Below are positions 1 through 5,314 of a stretch of DNA of 8,279 bases, in pieces. The notes under the pieces are model-generated. The model ran no database searches. It worked only from the letters and a program-made list of their open reading frames with translations, and was not told the DNA's origin. The stretch comes from Actinomycetota bacterium (GTDB lineage Bacteria > Actinomycetota > Actinomycetes > Nanopelagicales > Nanopelagicaceae). The DNA lies in assembly GCA_009924185.1 (NCBI GenBank), contig RFSC01000029.1:1-8279 (forward strand), read 5' to 3'. Every line of letters begins with the position of its first letter. Position 1 is the first letter of the stretch. A program made the position numbers and the translations under genes.

Positions 1-311
1 GCATGTAAAACAGTAAGCACAACTTCAAGCGCTGGTTTTTTCTCTACTGGGTGAATATCAACTGGGATGCCGCGACCATTGTCATTTACACGCACTCCAC
101 CATTGGCCAACAAAACAACATTGATCTCGCTGCAGTAACCAGCTAAAGCCTCATCGACTGAGTTGTCGACGATTTCATAAACCAGATGGTGTAGGCCGCG
201 CTCGCCGGTGGATCCGATGTACATGCCGGGGCGTTTACGGACCGCCTCTAGGCCCTCCAGAACGGTAATCGCTGAGGCGTCATAAGCCCGCGAAACCTTC
301 TTCTCAGCCAC
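1..311 (-). CDS. gyrB: DNA gyrase subunit B, N-terminal part (cut by window edge)
   Basis: GyrB is the ATPase subunit of DNA gyrase, which introduces negative supercoils using ATP and is needed ahead of replication forks. Only the first 103 codons are present; the gene continues past base 1. The visible part is the start of the GHKL ATPase domain: the conserved RPGMYIG at residues 27-33, the Bergerat motif I with YEIVDNSVDEA (residues 45-55, catalytic Glu46 and Mg-binding Asn50), and the DNGRGIP loop at 77-83. The start is GTG at 309-311, preceded six bases upstream by GAGGG, a good ribosome binding site. ParE of topoisomerase IV has a similar N-terminus, but the position downstream of recF and dciA next to the origin points to gyrB. 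It is separated from dciA by 176 bases, so it probably has its own promoter. Confidence 0.95.
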   Translation of the reverse strand, partial: MAEKKVSRAYDASAITVLEGLEAVRKRPGMYIGSTGERGLHHLVYEIVDNSVDEALAGYCSEINVVLLANGGVRVNDNGRGIPVDIHPVEKKPALEVVLTVLH

Positions 312-359
312 CTAAAACCCTCGCTTCACTGTTTGGTTAAACCCGCCAGAGACAAACCT

Positions 360-430
360 CGCCTCTTTTTAGGGCTGGGTACCCGCAAATCCTAGTGGTA
401 AATCAGGAAGTGAATAGCCCAAAAAAGGCG
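360..430. repeat. Imperfect inverted repeat in the gyrB upstream region
   Basis: The arm at 360-376 (CGCCTCTTTTTAGGGCT) and the arm at 416-430 (AGCCCAAAAAAGGCG) are complementary over three blocks of 4, 5 and 5 bases, with small bulges, around a 39-base spacer. The spacer contains the 8-base palindrome GGGTACCC at 377-384 and a possible gyrB -10 element. The spacer is long for a rho-independent terminator, although a dciA or gyrB regulatory structure cannot be excluded. The repeat is seen directly; a function is not established. Confidence 0.45.
389..394 (-). promoter_or_regulatory. Possible gyrB -10 element
   Basis: On the minus strand 394-389 reads TAGGAT, which keeps the T, A, A and T of the TANNAT pattern of housekeeping -10 boxes. 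No good -35 hexamer lies 16-18 bases upstream, but actinobacterial promoters often lack one. Transcription would start near 382 and give a leader of about 70 bases before the GTG of gyrB. Apart from this and the inverted repeat around it, I see nothing in the 312-487 gap. Confidence 0.3.
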
Positions 431-487
431 ATGGTGGTGGATTAGGCGCGTTTTTAGACAGGGGGTGAGGGTCACTATTGGAAATGC

Positions 488-949
488 TTACCCAAAGGTG
501 TCTCTTGGCCCTTTTGCCCCACGAATCGTGCGTAACCCTTTTTTCCAGGATGGGGCATGAGGCCCGATGATGTTGAGGCTATCAACCACCGCACCTGGGG
601 CGCTCTGCCTGATTTTTCGCAACAACTCATCATTCATTAAACGTAGTTGTGTACTCCAAGCGGTAGATGAAGTTTGAACTGTTAACTTGCCTTCATACAA
701 AGTTATTGGTGTTGAGTGATCCGCTATCTCTTCGCCAACAATTTCCCGCCAATCAGTAAATAGGTTTCCTTCCGCAATTCCTTTGCGCCAATCCCTACTT
801 TCAATTAACTCATTGAGGATGTTGTTTATCTTTTGTGGTTCACCCAACTCGATGCGCTCTTGTTGTTCGGTTTCTTTTTTCTTGCGCATTCCAGTTCGGT
901 AGGAGCGGCTCGGGCGATATCTCTTTTCATATCGCTGCGACTTTTCCAC
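488..949 (-). CDS. dciA: DciA-type replicative helicase operator (DUF721)
   Basis: DciA is the common bacterial protein that interacts with the replicative helicase DnaB and helps place it at the origin in species lacking DnaC or DnaI. The 153-residue product has a basic, probably disordered N-terminus (about 1-40) and then the DUF721 domain (about 41-153), with the conserved WREIVGEEIADH (67-78), an LTVQTSSTAWSTQL strand-helix segment (89-102) and LLRKI (109-113). The end, GPHAPSWKKG through GPRDTFG, closely follows the Mycobacterium Rv0004 family C-terminus, where the last residues are GPRDTYG. The start is a GTG at 947-949 lying inside the last 23 bases of recF, implying translational coupling. 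No strong ribosome site is close to it; the ATG of Met21 is an alternative start that would leave the domain intact. It is probably co-transcribed with dnaN and recF. Confidence 0.88.
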   Translation of the reverse strand: MEKSQRYEKRYRPSRSYRTGMRKKKETEQQERIELGEPQKINNILNELIESRDWRKGIAEGNLFTDWREIVGEEIADHSTPITLYEGKLTVQTSSTAWSTQLRLMNDELLRKIRQSAPGAVVDSLNIIGPHAPSWKKGLRTIRGAKGPRDTFG

Positions 950-2015
950 TAGTAACTTTATATTTATTTCCGGTTATTTGGTTAGGGAGATCATTGGCAA
1001 CCGCAACAGTTATAAAGGTTTGCTCGGCGGTGTTTGAGATGGCTAGTAATTTTTCCCGGCGTCCTTCATCTAACTCAGAGAAAACATCATCTAATATCAA
1101 AATTGGTTTTTCACCATCATTGATGAAAAGTTGGTAACTAGCTAAACGTAAAGCTAATGCGATTGACCATGACTCGCCATGGCTGGCATAACCTTTAACT
1201 GGGTGATCACCTAAGAATAGGAGTAAGTCGTCGCGATGTGGCCCAACTAATGAGATGCCACGTTCCCGCTCTTGGTTTGTTATTTCATTAATAGTTTCTA
1301 AAATTTTGTTTTTGTTTAACTCTTTATTGGTGGTTGGTTCTGTGATGCTGGATTTATAACCTAGTCGAGCGCTTTTCTTCTCTGAAAGGTTCTTATAAGA
1401 GTTTTGGAAAACAGGTTCTAGATCCGCAATTAAAGCAAGACGCCCAGCGATTAATTCGCCGCCAAAATTAGCTAAATGCTCATTCCAGGGCTCCAAACTA
1501 GATTGTGGGGCCCGGCTTTTTAATAGGGAATTACGTTGTTTTAAGGCCCGGTCATAATCAGCGATAACGCCTGCCAATCTTGGGCTGCGTTGAATTAAAA
1601 GTTGATCTAAAAAAGAGCGGCGCTCACTAGGGTCGCCTCGCACTAAATCTAAATCCTCTGGTGAGAAGCAAATACATTTGACGATTCCAAGCAACTCTTT
1701 TTGGCTGCGAACTGGGTTTTGGTTAACTTTAGCCCGGTTTGCTTTTGCGGCGTTGATCTCTAACTCCACTAACGATGTTCTTTCATCTGATTCAACTTTG
1801 GCCCGCACATAAGCCCGTTCACTACCGAGTTTTACTAAGGGTTGATCAGAGGAGATGCGGTGAGATGAGAGCAAGGCTAAATACATCAAAGCTTCGATGA
1901 TGTTGGTTTTGCCCTCGCCATTTTCGCCGATAAAAATGTTTTGCCCTGGTTTTAAAGAAAGCTCTAACGAGGAGTAGGAGCGGAAATCTGCTAAGGATAA
2001 ATGTGAAACAAACAT
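927..2015 (-). CDS. recF: DNA replication and repair protein RecF
   Basis: RecF is an SMC-like ABC ATPase that acts with RecO and RecR to load RecA at single-strand gaps and stalled forks. The 362-residue protein has all expected parts: Walker A GENGEGKT at 30-37, the RecF-typical FSPEDLDLVRGDPSERR at 117-133, the ABC signature region YASHGESWSIALALRLA at 276-292, and Walker B with ILILDD at 305-310 followed by the D-loop FSELD. ASHGES in place of the usual SQGQ-type signature is the form I associate with actinobacterial RecF. The ATG at 2013-2015 follows the dnaN TAA with no intervening base, and no separate ribosome site is evident, so translation is probably coupled to dnaN. The end overlaps the dciA start by 23 bases. 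Length is at the short end of normal for the family. Confidence 0.97.
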   Translation of the reverse strand: MFVSHLSLADFRSYSSLELSLKPGQNIFIGENGEGKTNIIEALMYLALLSSHRISSDQPLVKLGSERAYVRAKVESDERTSLVELEINAAKANRAKVNQNPVRSQKELLGIVKCICFSPEDLDLVRGDPSERRSFLDQLLIQRSPRLAGVIADYDRALKQRNSLLKSRAPQSSLEPWNEHLANFGGELIAGRLALIADLEPVFQNSYKNLSEKKSARLGYKSSITEPTTNKELNKNKILETINEITNQERERGISLVGPHRDDLLLFLGDHPVKGYASHGESWSIALALRLASYQLFINDGEKPILILDDVFSELDEGRREKLLAISNTAEQTFITVAVANDLPNQITGNKYKVTSGKVAAI

Positions 2016-3143
2016 TTATGAGGCGTAGCGCATTGGCATTAGTAGATAGCGGTATGAGCTATCGATCTCGCCATCAATCTTGTTTTTGCCGGAGAGCACC
2101 GCTGGTTTGTTTGATCCGGTAAATGCGATATTTACATATGTGGTGCCCAGCGCATTTAAACCATCAGTTAAAAATGTTGGGTTGAATGCGATATCAATTG
2201 GTTCGCCGGTGTATGAGATTTGGATTTCCTCGGTGGCTTGCGCTTCATCACCGGCGCCAGCCTCAAGGTGCAAGGTGTTGTTGGAGAACTTAAGTCTTAA
2301 TGGAACAGTTTTGTCAGTTACTAAAGCAACGCGGCGTACTGAATCAAGTAGTGCTGATACCTCAATCACTGCGGTAGCGATACTTTCACTAGGTAATAGA
2401 TGGCGGTATGGGGGGAAGGTGCCATCTAGCTGCCTAGAAGTCATTGATTTTGACTCGGTAGAGAAGCCCACCAGTCTTTCGTTTGCAGTGACAGGTGCGA
2501 TTGCAAAAGAGATGTTTTTAGTAGAAGCGATTGTTTTTGCAGCATCTGCCAAAGTTCGGGCGCGTAACAACGCGGTGGTTGCTAAATCTGGGTTGTTTGG
2601 GTTCCAATTAATCTCTCTAACCGCAAGGCGGTAACGATCAGTTGCAGCAAATGTGATGGTGTCACGGCTAATATCAACATGAATTCCAGTAAGTGTTGGA
2701 AGTGAATCATCGCGTCCAGCAGCAACAGCTACTTGGTTTACCGCAGCAGCAAACAAATCACTGGCGATCTCACCAGATGTTTCCGGCAGTGTCGGCAGGT
2801 TTGGATATTCATTGATTGGCAATGTTGGCAATGTGAATTTTGCTGATCCTGCTGTTACTAAAACTCTAGTTCCATCTAAATTAAAAGATACTGGTTTGTT
2901 TGGTAAAGCTCTGGAAATTTCAGCCAACAACCTTCCAGGAACTAAAACCCGCCCTTTTTCTTTAACCTCTGCGTTAAAAGATGATTTTGCTGAGGTTTCT
3001 AAATCAGAGGCGCTTAAGGTCACATCAGAGTTAGCATCAATAACAATTCCGAGCAGCGCGGTCATAATTGGGCGGGTTGATAAAGATCTAGAAACCCAAT
3101 TAACGCTGTCGGTTAAGGTCGCGCTATCTACTGTGAACTTCAT
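2016..3143 (-). CDS. dnaN: DNA polymerase III sliding clamp (beta subunit)
   Basis: DnaN forms the dimeric ring that holds DNA polymerase III on DNA and serves as a platform for other replication and repair proteins. The 375-residue product begins MKFTVDSATLTDSVNWVSRS and ends RYLLMPMRYAS, both typical: the N-terminus follows the F-x-V-x-x-x-x-L-x-x-x-V pattern and the YLLMPMR tail forms part of the peptide-binding pocket. Three repeated clamp domains of about 120 residues fit the length. GRDDSLPTLTGI (about 163-174) and FAATDRYRLA are conserved central elements. The start is the ATG at 3141-3143; AAGGAAGAG lies about 16 bases upstream, rather distant for a ribosome site, with a weaker TTAGG nearer. 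The gene lies 305 bases after dnaA, and that gap holds DnaA boxes and a possible promoter. recF follows immediately. Confidence 0.98.
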   Translation of the reverse strand: MKFTVDSATLTDSVNWVSRSLSTRPIMTALLGIVIDANSDVTLSASDLETSAKSSFNAEVKEKGRVLVPGRLLAEISRALPNKPVSFNLDGTRVLVTAGSAKFTLPTLPINEYPNLPTLPETSGEIASDLFAAAVNQVAVAAGRDDSLPTLTGIHVDISRDTITFAATDRYRLAVREINWNPNNPDLATTALLRARTLADAAKTIASTKNISFAIAPVTANERLVGFSTESKSMTSRQLDGTFPPYRHLLPSESIATAVIEVSALLDSVRRVALVTDKTVPLRLKFSNNTLHLEAGAGDEAQATEEIQISYTGEPIDIAFNPTFLTDGLNALGTTYVNIAFTGSNKPAVLSGKNKIDGEIDSSYRYLLMPMRYAS

Positions 3144-3179
3144 GTTTGTAAGCCTAACTCTTCCTTTTTGGGTTTAAAT

Positions 3180-3195
3180 CAAAGTTGAAACTTTG
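3180..3195. promoter_or_regulatory. 16-bp palindrome in the dnaN leader
   Basis: CAAAGTT (3180-3186) and AACTTTG (3189-3195) form perfect seven-base half-sites around a two-base centre. A two-base loop is too tight for an RNA hairpin, so the symmetry fits a site for a dimeric DNA-binding protein better than a terminator. It lies between the possible dnaN promoter and the dnaN start, where a repressor would act. The binding protein is unknown and the site could be accidental. Confidence 0.4.
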
Positions 3196-3220
3196 GGGTT
3201 CGCGCACAACTTGTTTTCTA

Positions 3221-3250
3221 TCTATAAAGGTATTCGTAGTAACCAAACAA
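3221..3250 (-). promoter_or_regulatory. Possible dnaN promoter
   Basis: Read on the minus strand, TTGTTT (3250-3245) is followed after 18 bases by TATAGA (3226-3221). This is a modest sigma-70-type match and would start transcription near 3214, giving a leader of about 70 bases that includes the 3180-3195 palindrome. It would let dnaN, recF and dciA be expressed apart from dnaA. It is a reading of weak consensus only. Confidence 0.3.
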
Positions 3251-3256
3251 GATAGC

Positions 3257-3304
3257 TGTGGGTAAGTAACAAAACCGCAGTTCAAAGCTGCTTTTTTATC
3301 CACT
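3257..3304. other. Two outlying DnaA-box-like sites between dnaA and dnaN
   Basis: The site at 3257-3265 reads TTACCCACA on the minus strand and the site at 3296-3304 reads TTATCCACT on the plus strand; each differs from the TTATCCACA consensus at one base. They lie about 100-140 bases from the compact box array on the dnaN side. Single-mismatch sites can be low-affinity DnaA sites, but some will be chance matches. The remainder of this gap, about 3305-3370, holds a short TCTGTGTGT direct repeat (near 3318-3338) and no gene that I can support. Confidence 0.4.
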
Positions 3305-3370
3305 TTAACCACCCTTTTCTGTGTGTATCTCTGTGTGTTAGTTGTGGGCTTCAAAGTGGTTAGGTTTTAA

Positions 3371-3388
3371 CCCCAACAACCCCACCCC
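3371..3388 (-). other. G-tract element beside the DnaA-box array
   Basis: The plus strand carries three CCCC runs (3371-3374, 3380-3383, 3385-3388), so the minus strand has three GGGG runs within 18 bases. The octamer CCAACAAC occurs twice, at 3373-3380 and 3393-3400, exactly 20 bases apart and flanking the two rightmost runs. It directly borders the dnaN side of the DnaA-box array. A fourth GGGG run (3426-3429) lies beyond the boxes, so an intramolecular quadruplex would need a very long loop. It may instead act as a G+C-rich spacer within the origin. Confidence 0.4.
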
Positions 3389-3400
3389 GTTACCAACAAC

Positions 3401-3430
3401 TTATCCACAGATATCCACAGGTTATCCCCA
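3401..3430 (+). other. oriC: Origin element 1: array of three phased DnaA boxes
   Basis: Three same-orientation DnaA boxes follow one another: TTATCCACA (3401-3409, perfect), ATATCCACA (3411-3419, one mismatch) and TTATCCCCA (3422-3430, one mismatch). Their start points are 10 and 11 bases apart, one helical turn, so bound DnaA molecules would sit on the same face and could begin a filament. The array lies just beyond the dnaA stop codon, in the dnaA-dnaN spacer where Mycobacterium and Streptomyces keep oriC. Boxes are seen directly; origin function follows from the family and location. Confidence 0.75.
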
Positions 3431-3448
3431 AGCACCCACACGGGCTAC

Positions 3449-4864
3449 TTAAGACTTGGCCTGCATCTTTATCCGGTTGGTGAGCTCAGAGACCTGGTTA
3501 AAGATCGACCGGCGCTCAGCCATCAACTGGCGCACCTTCCGGTCAGCATGCATCACAGTTGTGTGATCCCGCCCCCCGAAGGTTTGGCCAATCTTTGGCA
3601 ATGACAACTCTGTTAACTCGCGGCATAAATACATCGCGATCTGGCGGGCGTTTACTAAAACTCGAGAACGAGATGTTCCACAAAGATCATCGATAGTTAA
3701 ACTGAAATAAGCCGCGGTCTGCGCCATTATCAAACTAGCGGTTATCTCTGGCGCTGCATCATCAGTGATTAAATCTTTCAAAACAATCTCTGCCAAATTC
3801 ATATCAACTGGTTGGCGGTTCAAAGATGCAAAAGCGGTAACACGAATCAAAGCACCCTCTAACTCACGGATGTTAGTTGAGATCTTTGATGCGATGTACT
3901 CCAAAACATCATCTGGCGCATTTAACTTATCCTGCGCTGCTTTCTTACGAAGAATCGCGATACGGGTTTCTAGCTCTGGTGGTTGAATATCAGTAATCAA
4001 CCCCCACTCAAACCGAGAACGTAAACGATCCTCAAGGGTTGTTAATTGTTTTGGTGGGCGGTCACTAGAGATAACAATCTGTTTGTTGGCGTTATATAAA
4101 GTGTTAAAGGTATGGAAAAACTCTTCCTGAGTTCTTTCTTTATTCTCTAGAAATTGAATGTCGTCAACCAACAAAACATCTAGATCGCGGTATCTACGTT
4201 GGAAGTTAGAGGATTTGTCATCGCGGATAGAGTTAATAAAATCATTTGTAAACTCTTCAGAAGATACATAACGAACCCGGACGCTGCCATACAACTCTTT
4301 GGCATAAGCACCAATCGCATGCAATAAATGTGTTTTGCCTAAACCAGATTCACCATAAATAAACAATGGGTTGTATGCCTTTGCTGGAGCTTCAGCAACC
4401 GCAACAGCGGCGGCGTGAGCGAAACGATTTGATGCACCAATAACAAAGGTTTCAAAAATGTATCTTGGGTTTAACTGTGATGACTCACTGTTTTTTATTG
4501 GAGCTTCCTGGCGACCAGTGCCGGCGCGGGGCGCTTCAAACTCAACCTCAACAACCTCAGGATCGGCCTGGGCAACATCTAAAGATTCATCAATAGTGAC
4601 CGCAATGTTTATCTTCTCGCCCAACTTTGCACTGAGGGCATCATTAAGAACTGTTTTTAACCGGCTCTCTAAAATATCTTTAGCGAAAACATTGGGAGCG
4701 GCCAGCAAAAGGTTGGAGCCACCCTCACTCTTTAGAAGGCCGAGGGGTTTTGTTAGGGTCAAAAAGGCGCGGTTCTGTGGGGAGTCGTGTGAGACGGAGT
4801 TGACGACCCCGCTCCACAGTGCGCTCAGGTCCTCTTCGATAACTCCAGACTCAGTTAACGACAC
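3449..4864 (-). CDS. dnaA: Chromosomal replication initiator DnaA
   Basis: DnaA binds the boxes at oriC, forms an ATP-dependent filament, opens the duplex and helps bring in the helicase; it also acts as a transcription factor. The 471-residue protein has all four domains: domain I (about 1-95, protein contacts), a short Pro/Glu-rich linker (about 100-131), the AAA+ domain starting around NPRYIFETFVIG (132-143) with Walker A GESGLGKT (171-178), Walker B LLVDD (231-235), sensor I IVISSDRPP (263-271), the LRSRFEWGL segment with the arginine finger (281-289) and sensor II NIRELEGAL (331-339), then DNA-binding domain IV ending with the GGRDHTTVMHA signature (430-440). The start is GTG at 4862-4864 with AAGAAGGGG just upstream. 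DnaA boxes lie on both sides of the gene, so autoregulation is likely. The linker is much shorter than in Streptomyces DnaA. Confidence 0.99.
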   Translation of the reverse strand: MSLTESGVIEEDLSALWSGVVNSVSHDSPQNRAFLTLTKPLGLLKSEGGSNLLLAAPNVFAKDILESRLKTVLNDALSAKLGEKINIAVTIDESLDVAQADPEVVEVEFEAPRAGTGRQEAPIKNSESSQLNPRYIFETFVIGASNRFAHAAAVAVAEAPAKAYNPLFIYGESGLGKTHLLHAIGAYAKELYGSVRVRYVSSEEFTNDFINSIRDDKSSNFQRRYRDLDVLLVDDIQFLENKERTQEEFFHTFNTLYNANKQIVISSDRPPKQLTTLEDRLRSRFEWGLITDIQPPELETRIAILRKKAAQDKLNAPDDVLEYIASKISTNIRELEGALIRVTAFASLNRQPVDMNLAEIVLKDLITDDAAPEITASLIMAQTAAYFSLTIDDLCGTSRSRVLVNARQIAMYLCRELTELSLPKIGQTFGGRDHTTVMHADRKVRQLMAERRSIFNQVSELTNRIKMQAKS

Positions 4865-4925
4865 CAGACCCCTTCTTTCTATAAAAACTATCCACTAATC
4901 CACAACGTTATCCACAGGCTGTGGT

Positions 4926-4942
4926 CTAAACTTCAGGTTTAG
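4926..4942. repeat. Inverted repeat between DnaA boxes (CTAAAC/GTTTAG)
   Basis: CTAAAC (4926-4931) and GTTTAG (4937-4942) are perfect six-base complements around the five-base loop TTCAG. A second, nested relation exists between AGGCT (4916-4920) and AGCCT (4941-4945). It lies just inside the 4896-4916 box pair and within the probable dnaA leader, so it could be an operator or a leader hairpin. No T-run follows on either strand, which argues against a terminator. Confidence 0.45.
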
Positions 4943-4962
4943 CCTTCTATTTGGCCCAAAAA

Positions 4963-4981
4963 CCCTCAAAAACAGTGAGGG
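4963..4981. repeat. Inverted repeat beside a minus-strand DnaA box (CCCTCA/TGAGGG)
   Basis: CCCTCA (4963-4968) and TGAGGG (4976-4981) pair perfectly around a seven-base A-rich loop. A competing pairing joins GGCCC (4953-4957) with GGGCC (4979-4983). On the minus strand the stem is followed by TTTTTGGG, so a weak attenuator in the dnaA leader is conceivable. It abuts the CTATCCACA box at 4984-4992. Confidence 0.4.
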
Positions 4982-4999
4982 CCTGTGGATAGAGGCGGA

Positions 5000-5028
5000 A
5001 AGTTATGCCTTAACCCCTAGAAAAGCAA
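5000..5028 (-). promoter_or_regulatory. Possible dnaA promoter
   Basis: Read on the minus strand, TTGCTT (5028-5023) and TAACTT (5005-5000) are separated by 17 bases. Both hexamers are weak matches, but the TANNNT pattern of actinobacterial -10 boxes is kept. Transcription would start near 4993, on the edge of the DnaA box at 4984-4992, and read through the inverted repeats to the GTG at 4864, giving a leader of about 130 bases. Bound DnaA there would block initiation. Confidence 0.3.
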
Positions 5029-5040
5029 GTGGTTATCCAC

Positions 5041-5053
5041 AAATTTTTCAAAA
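5041..5053. other. A+T-rich tract beside a perfect DnaA box (candidate unwinding element)
   Basis: The 13-base stretch AAATTTTTCAAAA begins at the last base of the perfect box at 5033-5041. It is one of the most A+T-rich runs in the spacer and has the position expected of a DNA unwinding element. It is short, and I did not see clear DnaA-trio repeats next to it, so the assignment is tentative. Confidence 0.35.
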
Positions 5054-5073
5054 CCCACCCTTTGAGGCTACCG

Positions 5074-5103
5074 TTGCCCCCTGCTCTCAAGACCCCCTAT
5101 CGG
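5074..5103 (+). promoter_or_regulatory. Possible rpmH promoter
   Basis: TTGCCC (5074-5079) and TATCGG (5098-5103) are separated by 18 bases, in a fitting place for transcription of rpmH and the genes behind it, with a leader of about 45 bases. The -10 match is poor, so this is a candidate only. A highly expressed ribosomal protein gene must have a promoter somewhere between the last DnaA box and 5142. Confidence 0.22.
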
Positions 5104-5157
5104 GAAACAACCTCGATTCTCTTGGGACTTTGAACGCGATTTAAAGGAGTACAAAAC

Positions 5158-5298
5158 ATGAAGCGCACCTTCCAGCCGAACAATCGTCGGCGCGCGAAGA
5201 AGCATGGCTTCCGCGCTCGTATGGCAACCCGTGGTGGACGCGCAGTTCTTTCTGCTCGCCGCGCTAAGGGTCGCGCTCGCATCTCCGCATCAGCATAA
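5158..5298 (+). CDS. rpmH: 50S ribosomal protein L34
   Basis: L34 is a small, very basic protein of the large ribosomal subunit. The 46-residue product starts MKRTFQPNNRRRAKKHGFRA and continues with RMATRGGRAVLSARRAKGRA, the near-invariant L34 pattern (KRT-[FY]-QP-[SN]-N-R-[KR]-R...HGFR.RM.T..GR.VL..RR.KGR). Length is normal for the family. The start is the ATG at 5158-5160, preceded by AAAGGAG (5143-5149) with eight bases between, the strongest ribosome site near the origin, as expected for a ribosomal protein. G+C content and codon use (many CGC/CGT arginines) differ from the neighbouring dnaA and dnaN, which fits high expression rather than transfer. rnpA follows after 16 bases, an almost universal pairing. 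Confidence 0.98.
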   Translation: MKRTFQPNNRRRAKKHGFRARMATRGGRAVLSARRAKGRARISASA

Positions 5299-5314
5299 GT
5301 TTTAACTCAGCGGC

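Larger units (their letters stand above)
4888..5041. other. oriC: Origin element 2: DnaA boxes in the dnaA-rpmH spacer
   Basis: This divergent spacer holds two perfect TTATCCACA boxes (4908-4916 and 5033-5041, plus strand), TAATCCACA at 4896-4904 (one mismatch), CTATCCACA on the minus strand at 4984-4992 (one mismatch) and a weaker CTATCCACT at 4888-4896 (two mismatches). Every gene on the left is transcribed leftward and every gene on the right rightward, which is the expected co-orientation with forks leaving this point. In Bacillus this spacer holds one half of a bipartite origin. The same boxes could also serve DnaA repression of dnaA, and the sequence alone cannot separate the two roles. 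Confidence 0.75.

Noticed and set aside
2080..3177. Plus-strand frames of 184 and 121 codons within dnaN
   Set aside because: Both are antisense to the well-supported sliding clamp and reflect its codon bias.
3279..3297. Small hairpin (GCAGTTCAAAGCTGC) followed by six T on the plus strand, a possible terminator
   Set aside because: The stem has only six pairs including a G-T wobble, and no plus-strand gene ends before it, so there is no transcript for it to end.
3154..3354. A 66-codon minus-strand reading frame between dnaA and dnaN
   Set aside because: It would begin with TTG without a ribosome site, runs through the possible dnaN promoter, the palindrome and DnaA-like boxes, and its translation resembles no family I recognise.
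3431..3448. Possible terminator just after the dnaA stop (AGCCC/GGGTGCT on the minus strand)
   Set aside because: Only five pairs with a bulge and no following T-run; not supportable.
4920..4928. TGTGGTCTA as a further DnaA box
   Set aside because: It differs from TTATCCACA at three positions on the reverse strand, within chance expectation.
5097..5282. A 61-codon minus-strand reading frame opposite rpmH
   Set aside because: It is the antisense shadow of L34; its arginine and alanine richness comes from the opposite strand of basic L34 codons.
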